Shown: piece by piece, positions 35,200-39,920 of the stretch
Layout: every line of letters starts with the position of its first letter
Position numbering within the stretch: the first letter of the stretch is position 1
IMG/VR virus record: IMGVR_UViG_3300021375_000064
Coordinates: 1 to 39,920 of that record
Reading direction: 5' to 3' (one strand)
Length of the DNA stretch: 39,920 bases
Source: a virus
Made by a program: the position numbers and the translations under genes
Notes under the pieces: model-generated
What the model was told of the DNA's origin: nothing
Databases searched by the model: none
Seen by the model: only the letters and a program-made list of their open reading frames with translations

Positions 35200-38140
35200 G
35201 CTGGGCAGTTGGTCTGTATCACTGGAACTTGAGTTTGCTCGGTTCCGGAGTGAAATGGCGAAAGTCAACACTCACATGCAGACGTTTGCTCGCAAGATGG
35301 ATCGAATCGGCAGGTTTGCTGGATTCGGTCTTATCGGCTATCAGGCTCTGAGGATGGGTCGTGCTGTAGTCACAGCAGGCTTGGATTTGGAGCGTATGAA
35401 TTCCGCGATGAAAACCGTTTTCGGTTCTCAGCAGGCGGCAAATTCTGAGATGACTTTTCTTCGAGAGAATGCCAACAGGCTCGGCCTTGAATTTCAAGCT
35501 CTCTCCTCTGGTTATGCCAAGCTTGCTGCTTCGGCAGAAGGCACTACACTAGCAGGCCAAGGTGTCCGCGACATCTTCTCTTCCACTACAGAGGCAGCTC
35601 GTGCTTTGGGCTTGTCTAATGAAGAAGTTGAGGGGACACTTCGTGCATTAAGCCAGATGCTTTCCAAAGGCAAGGTTCAGGCAGAGGAATTGCGCGGCCA
35701 ACTCGGTGAACGACTTCCTGGAGCGTTCCAAGATGCTGCACGTGCGATGGGAGTCACCACAGGGCAGCTGGACAAAATGCTCCAGAAAGGTGAAGTGCTC
35801 GCAGAGGACTTACTTCCTAAGCTCGCAGAAGTTTTACACGAGAAGTATGGCAAGGCTGCAATGGACGCTTCTGAAGGAGCAATCGCTTCATTCGGCAGGT
35901 TCAACAATGCGATTTTTGAGATTAAAGTTGCTCTTTCAGATCTTCTAATTCCTGTTCTTGCAGAGCTCGCTGATTGGTTCGTTTTCCTTTGGGAAAAGAT
36001 GAAAACTCTTGCCGCAGTCGCCAAGATAGGGTTTGGTGCTATTAAAGACACGGCGCTGGACTTGGCAGGCTCTCTCGGTTTGGTTAATGAAGCCACGACT
36101 GAATTGTCTCGCAACATCCACCACATGTCTTTGGGCGAGATGGAAAAAGAGCTTGCGGTCGTCAATGAACGAATGATCGGAATATCCACTTCCATGCGTG
36201 CAATGGCTGAAGCAAACGGCACGCAGACGTTCGTCTATAAAAATCTCCAGTCAGAGATGGACGCCTTGGCAGACCAAGCCGAAATTCTTGGCGACGGAAT
36301 ACAAGAAGTTGAAAAGAAAGGTCTCAGCTTCAATGACGCTGGCGTCATAACCATAGATATTGTTGAGGGTATGGGCAAGGAAGTCAAAAAGACTTCAGAC
36401 CTTTTCAAGAGGAATTTCACTGTAGGGATTGATTCCGCCACTAGTGCGCTGGATCGTTTTTGGGATGATTTGCATGCTGTCGGTGGTGCGATTGAGGACA
36501 ACAGCCAAACGCTGCACAACCTCAATGTCGGTCTGGAAATAGGTGCTTTGAGTTGGGACGCCTATTCAGAAGCGATGTTTGATGCAGAGAGTGATACCGA
36601 AGACCTGACTGCCGCGACCAAGGAAACTGTCTCAGAGCTTTTTAATCTGAAAGACGCCTTGGACGAATTGCAAGGGAATATTCAGGAGGGCTTCTCCGAT
36701 CTTTTCAGCGACATTCTTGCAGGAAAAGGCATTGATTCATTCAAAGATTTCTTCAGTAAAATTTTCGATCTGTTTAAGAAGATGCTTGCTGATATGGCTG
36801 CAGCTTGGTTGACGTCGAAAATTTTCGGCGGAACACTGAATATGAACGGTGGCGGCGGGTTTGGCGATTTCTTTTCCGGCCTCGGTAAAAAAGGTCTCGG
36901 TAAATATATCAATGGCGGCGGAATCAATGGCGCTTCCAGCGGCAATAGTCCTGTAACCGGAAGCACGAGTGTGTTGAGCAGATTCACCAACGGGTTTAAG
37001 GGGACAAGCTCTAGCGGTGCTGGGGGTAGTGTTCCGGTGAATCTTACGGGTGCCAGTTCTAGCGCAGCGAGCGCATTGAGCATCGGCACTTCTATCGGCA
37101 CACCCACTGCAGCTATAGGAGGAGCCGGAACAGGCATCACCTCCGGCTATGGCGTTGCCGCCGGATCTACAACCACAGCAGGCACAGGCGCAGCAACTGG
37201 TTTCGGCGCAGCAGCAGGGGCAGCATTCGTGCTCGCGATTGGGGCCTTCGGCTTCGGCAAGCAAGCGAAAAGCGAAGCTCGAAAGCAAGAAGCCAATCGC
37301 GAATTCCACAGCGGCGTCCAGCAGCAAGGATTCAACGTACCTCTCACAGAAGTTAATTCTTTCCGTGGTGCGATGGAGGGTGTGAATGGCCAAGCAGACG
37401 CTCTCTTTTTAACTATGAACACAGGATTCAAGTCTACATACAGAGCATTGCTAGAGAATAATTTGGCTCTGGATTTGCAAGGCGCAAAATACGACGAGCT
37501 CGGCAATGAACTTTTCAAAGTCACAGGCAACGTCGAAGGAATAACCCAAGCACTTCAAGACGCAAGCGTGACGGGATTTGAGACTGCAGCCGATTTACAA
37601 GGCGCGATCGGCAAGGGCATCAATCAGATGAAAGTCTCTGTGACTGGCGATTTTGCCGCCATCCAGTCTGCGATGCAGGCGGCAGCAGCGACAGGCGTCG
37701 GTTCGTTTCTTAACTTGCAACAGACAGCCACAGGAGCCAGCGCGACCATACACGGTGATTTGGCTAAGTGGGCCGATTATTTGCAGGGTGTTGTTAATGA
37801 TTCAATCGGTCTCGCGGTGAATGGCGTCGGCCAACTGGAGAGTGGCGCTCAGAGCGCAACCAGCGCATTCAAACGTCTCGCTGCTGCAGCCTCCTCTGTC
37901 AGCGTTTCTGGTGGTGCGCCACGGCAAGGGCTGGACACTTACGCGACTGGCGGCATCGCAAACAAAGCATCCATATTCGGCGAAGCTGGACCAGAGGCAG
38001 CCGTTCCTCTGCCTGACGGCCAAACCATCCCCGTGACCATCTCTGGTGGTGGTGATGGAGGTAGTGCCGTTCTGCTGAAAAAGATACTCAACGCGATAGA
38101 TCGATTATCAACGAATAGACAATTCGGTTTATCACAGTGA
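35186..38140 (+). CDS. tape measure protein
   Basis: The 984-residue protein starts at a GTG with AAGGGG upstream. Residues about 70-240 are the conserved tape-measure N-terminal domain (LENANRLGLEFQALSSGYAK-like segment, then GTLRALSQMLSKGKVQAEEL and RLPGAFQDAARAMG). The middle is long and helical. Gly/Ala/Ser-rich segments with hydrophobic stretches occur near 550-700 (AAAGAAFVLAIGAFGFG), as in proteins that insert into the host membrane during DNA injection. The C-terminus has the common GEAGPEAAVPLP motif. By the usual scale of about 0.15 nm per residue it would set a tail near 150 nm, consistent with a siphovirus. Confidence 0.92.
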   Translation: MARGRLGSWSVSLELEFARFRSEMAKVNTHMQTFARKMDRIGRFAGFGLIGYQALRMGRAVVTAGLDLERMNSAMKTVFGSQQAANSEMTFLRENANRLGLEFQALSSGYAKLAASAEGTTLAGQGVRDIFSSTTEAARALGLSNEEVEGTLRALSQMLSKGKVQAEELRGQLGERLPGAFQDAARAMGVTTGQLDKMLQKGEVLAEDLLPKLAEVLHEKYGKAAMDASEGAIASFGRFNNAIFEIKVALSDLLIPVLAELADWFVFLWEKMKTLAAVAKIGFGAIKDTALDLAGSLGLVNEATTELSRNIHHMSLGEMEKELAVVNERMIGISTSMRAMAEANGTQTFVYKNLQSEMDALADQAEILGDGIQEVEKKGLSFNDAGVITIDIVEGMGKEVKKTSDLFKRNFTVGIDSATSALDRFWDDLHAVGGAIEDNSQTLHNLNVGLEIGALSWDAYSEAMFDAESDTEDLTAATKETVSELFNLKDALDELQGNIQEGFSDLFSDILAGKGIDSFKDFFSKIFDLFKKMLADMAAAWLTSKIFGGTLNMNGGGGFGDFFSGLGKKGLGKYINGGGINGASSGNSPVTGSTSVLSRFTNGFKGTSSSGAGGSVPVNLTGASSSAASALSIGTSIGTPTAAIGGAGTGITSGYGVAAGSTTTAGTGAATGFGAAAGAAFVLAIGAFGFGKQAKSEARKQEANREFHSGVQQQGFNVPLTEVNSFRGAMEGVNGQADALFLTMNTGFKSTYRALLENNLALDLQGAKYDELGNELFKVTGNVEGITQALQDASVTGFETAADLQGAIGKGINQMKVSVTGDFAAIQSAMQAAAATGVGSFLNLQQTATGASATIHGDLAKWADYLQGVVNDSIGLAVNGVGQLESGAQSATSAFKRLAAAASSVSVSGGAPRQGLDTYATGGIANKASIFGEAGPEAAVPLPDGQTIPVTISGGGDGGSAVLLKKILNAIDRLSTNRQFGLSQ

Positions 38141-39588
38141 CTGTCGCGAGTTTTTTAGCAGACAAGGACGCACCGCGAGTGTTGCTTGTAGATTTTGATA
38201 GGTTCGTAGAATCCAGCTCTCCGCAAGTTGTCACCTCACGCCACAGCTCACACGCTTTTTTGGACAGAACCAACAATCGCTTGTACAAAGAGACTGTTGT
38301 CGGCGAGCCGTTTTTTAAATGGAGTATGTCTGAGGCATTTTCCGGAAGCTCGCTGAGAAATTTCGGTCGAATTGATTTTTCCAACGCTGATGAATTTTTT
38401 GATTCATTCATCAACGATTCGTTTGGCGGCAGAGCCATAACGCTGCGCATCGGTTCTCCGGACTGGGTGGTCGCAGACTTTCACACGATATTCACTGGAG
38501 TGATTGAGTCTGCAGCTTTTCCTGACGATGAAACTTTTTCTCTTGTGATTCGTGATCAGACAGCGTTGTTTGATAAAACACTTCAAGTCGATCGCATAAC
38601 AGAGGAAGGTGATCTCACAGACAAATTCGTGCCTCTCTGTTATGGAGCCGTCAAAAGCATCAGGCCCATTCGAGTTCCGTTGGGCACCAGTCCGCAGACA
38701 TACAAGTGGATTATCCACGACAGCGCAGTCACAGACGTTTGCGTTCAGCTTTATGACAAAGGAAAGCCCAGCACGCTGGTGGTCACCAAGAACAACGCCG
38801 ACGCCAGCTTCACTCTTTCCGCAGAGCCTGAAGGAGACTTGACGGTGGACGCTGTCGGTGATTCTGCCGATCAAATCGGAGAGATCATAACTGATATTGC
38901 AACGCGGGTCGGCGCAACAGTCAACGCAGCGTCCATGTCTGCATTGACCGCAGCCGTTCCGTATGATCTGGGAATTTATATCACTAATGAACTGACTGCT
39001 CGGAGAGCTCTTGATTCGCTGCTTCCTGCTGGTTGGCGTTATCACGACAACCGCGATGGAGAGCTGGTTGCAGGACTGCTCGCAGACTTCGGCTCTCCTG
39101 CGGGTTCCGTTTTGACCATTGATAATTTGGAGACTCGCGGCGATCTTCTGGTGACGATCCATGATGAATCAGTCACCGGAGAAATTGCCATAGGATATGA
39201 TAGGAATTATACACCCACGACGTCATTCGACGAGACTGCTGAAGAGGATCGCAAAGAGTTTTTGAAAGAGGCATACAGAACTGTTGAGGTGTCTGATGCT
39301 TCTGTCGCATTGCAATACTTACTTGCTACACCTCCGCCGGAGCAAGAAACGTACATATTATCAGAGGCTGATGCCACCACGGAAGCCAATAGGTTGTTGA
39401 CGCTGTTCAAGGTTCGCCGCTATACTTATGACGTGGAGTGTTTTCTCGGGCCCTTGCAGCTTAACTTGGGTGATGTGGTGACGCTGAAAGACAATCGATT
39501 CGGCCTTTCGGCAGGAGTTCCCTGCGTTGTTGTTGGCATTCAGGAGTTTTATTTGGATAATCTGGTGAGGTTAGTTCTTTGGCGCTAG
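38137..39588 (+). CDS. distal tail / baseplate protein
   Basis: The 483-residue protein begins at a GTG in a GTGA overlap with the tape measure stop. It contains a beta-rich N-terminal domain (RVLLVDFDRFV, then WVVADFHTIFTGVIESAAF, a pattern of phage tail-tip proteins), a central region with RRALDSLLPAGWRYHDNRDG and a C-terminal beta segment with LNLGDVVTLKDN. The order after the tape measure, the size and the VEC-like LNLGDVV element fit distal tail or baseplate hub proteins that bind the tail tube to fibres. The exact equivalent in lambda-like phages is not clear. Confidence 0.7.
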   Translation: MTVASFLADKDAPRVLLVDFDRFVESSSPQVVTSRHSSHAFLDRTNNRLYKETVVGEPFFKWSMSEAFSGSSLRNFGRIDFSNADEFFDSFINDSFGGRAITLRIGSPDWVVADFHTIFTGVIESAAFPDDETFSLVIRDQTALFDKTLQVDRITEEGDLTDKFVPLCYGAVKSIRPIRVPLGTSPQTYKWIIHDSAVTDVCVQLYDKGKPSTLVVTKNNADASFTLSAEPEGDLTVDAVGDSADQIGEIITDIATRVGATVNAASMSALTAAVPYDLGIYITNELTARRALDSLLPAGWRYHDNRDGELVAGLLADFGSPAGSVLTIDNLETRGDLLVTIHDESVTGEIAIGYDRNYTPTTSFDETAEEDRKEFLKEAYRTVEVSDASVALQYLLATPPPEQETYILSEADATTEANRLLTLFKVRRYTYDVECFLGPLQLNLGDVVTLKDNRFGLSAGVPCVVVGIQEFYLDNLVRLVLWR

Positions 39589-39920
39589 AAAAAGCAATTC
39601 TCTTGGGCGTCAATAAAATTAGCACAATCACGGCAGACAGTGAAGCTGGAGAGTTTGTTGCGGAGAATATGATCAATCAGCAGCCTTCAGAAATTTGGCA
39701 GGCTGCCGGACTTCCATCTCCGAATTCTATTCAGATAAGCGGTTCTCTTGGAGGGATTCAGATCACCAATGGAGTCGCCATTTCAAACTCCAACCTAACA
39801 GTCGAGACTCTTCGGCTGGAACTTTCAACCGATGATGCTTTTTCGGACGTTGTATTTGATGTGAGTTGGGACTTCACAGACCCTCTTTATGGTTGGGGTG
39901 AAGGCGATTGGGGAGACACA
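39579..39920 (+). CDS. tail-tip / baseplate protein, 3'-partial
   Basis: Translation from the TTG at 39579, which has GGTGAGG upstream and overlaps the previous stop by 10 bp, gives an open frame to the window edge (114 codons): ALEKAILLGVNKIST, then PSEIWQAAGLPSPN, GGIQITNGVAISNSNL and GWGEGDWGD. The beta-rich pattern with Ser/Asn-rich turns is typical of tail-tip proteins. It is cut by the window end, so the family is not assigned. Confidence 0.7.
   Translation, partial: MALEKAILLGVNKISTITADSEAGEFVAENMINQQPSEIWQAAGLPSPNSIQISGSLGGIQITNGVAISNSNLTVETLRLELSTDDAFSDVVFDVSWDFTDPLYGWGEGDWGDT

Noticed and set aside
36737-37393. 218-residue and overlapping 152-residue minus-strand frames opposite the tape measure gene
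   Set aside because: They are antisense to the Gly/Ala/Ser-rich part of the tape measure and consist of Cys/Ala/Pro-rich low-complexity sequence.
38404-39162. 252-residue frame on the minus strand opposite the distal tail gene
   Set aside because: It is antisense to a well-supported tail gene and shows no motif; such long antisense frames arise from codon bias.
1-39920. tRNA genes, CRISPR arrays, integrase, insertion sequences
   Set aside because: None was recognised by reading the intergenic regions and translations; intergenic space is too limited for most of these. A tRNA scan was not possible here, so a short tRNA gene cannot be fully excluded.

Overview
This window looks like most of the genome of a tailed, siphovirus-type bacteriophage of a Gram-negative host. 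The head genes are HK97-type: P27-like small terminase, large terminase, portal, S78-type prohead protease, and a major capsid protein with a built-in N-terminal scaffold-like segment. The tail genes are lambda-like: connector, head-tail adaptor, gp10-like protein, terminator, tube protein, a G/GT-type chaperone pair with a canonical A AAA AAC slippery site, and a 984-residue tape measure. Lipoprotein signals in the lysis cassette and sigma70-like promoters point to a Gram-negative host. No integrase or lysogeny repressor was recognised, so a lytic lifestyle is likely but not proven. The host genus cannot be named from sequence alone.

Layout. 1-3745 (+): lysis/late cassette with a holin-like membrane protein, a membrane-anchored coiled-coil protein, an HNH nuclease, an M15-type peptidase (probable endolysin), a two-helix membrane protein, two lipoproteins and an unknown protein. 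3736-18684 (-): replication and nucleotide metabolism, listed here from the 3' end. It holds an SNF2-like helicase with a PD-(D/E)XK nuclease, a family C DNA polymerase with a separate DnaQ-type exonuclease, a VOC-like protein, a short-chain dehydrogenase, a DUF6378-like protein, a HAD phosphatase, ThyX, an FAD-binding oxidoreductase, small Cys-rich and helix-rich proteins, a D5/SF3-type helicase, an AEP-type primase, an SSB-like protein and an unknown early protein. 18685-18791: divergent promoter region. 18792-22918 (+): small early genes, three of them with their own copy of a repeated promoter cassette, plus a DUF932 protein. 22919-23340: terminator, then a structured non-coding region rich in TTGGCC motifs (candidate cos/pac or origin). 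23341-39920 (+): packaging, head, a four-gene glycosylation island, connector and tail genes, open at the right edge.

How the parts work together. The minus-strand block encodes a largely self-sufficient replisome (primase, helicases, polymerase, proofreading exonuclease, SSB-like protein) plus dTMP synthesis. The plus-strand early genes are probably host-takeover factors. Late genes are tightly coupled by ATGA/GTGA stop-start overlaps.

Most notable observations: (i) a three-copy promoter cassette combining an 18-bp palindrome, an ideal 17-bp-spaced promoter with a palindromic spacer, and a conserved leader; (ii) a second promoter family (TTKACNNTGCG at -35), two members of which sit so close to HNH genes that leaderless mRNA is predicted; (iii) an MptE-like gene with no start codon of its own, reachable only by a -1 shift on an A9 run (or explained by a sequencing error); (iv) a promoter followed by a strong terminator in the primase leader; (v) a glycosylation island next to the capsid gene; (vi) a C-terminal module shared by two early proteins, one of which has a papain-like N-terminus.
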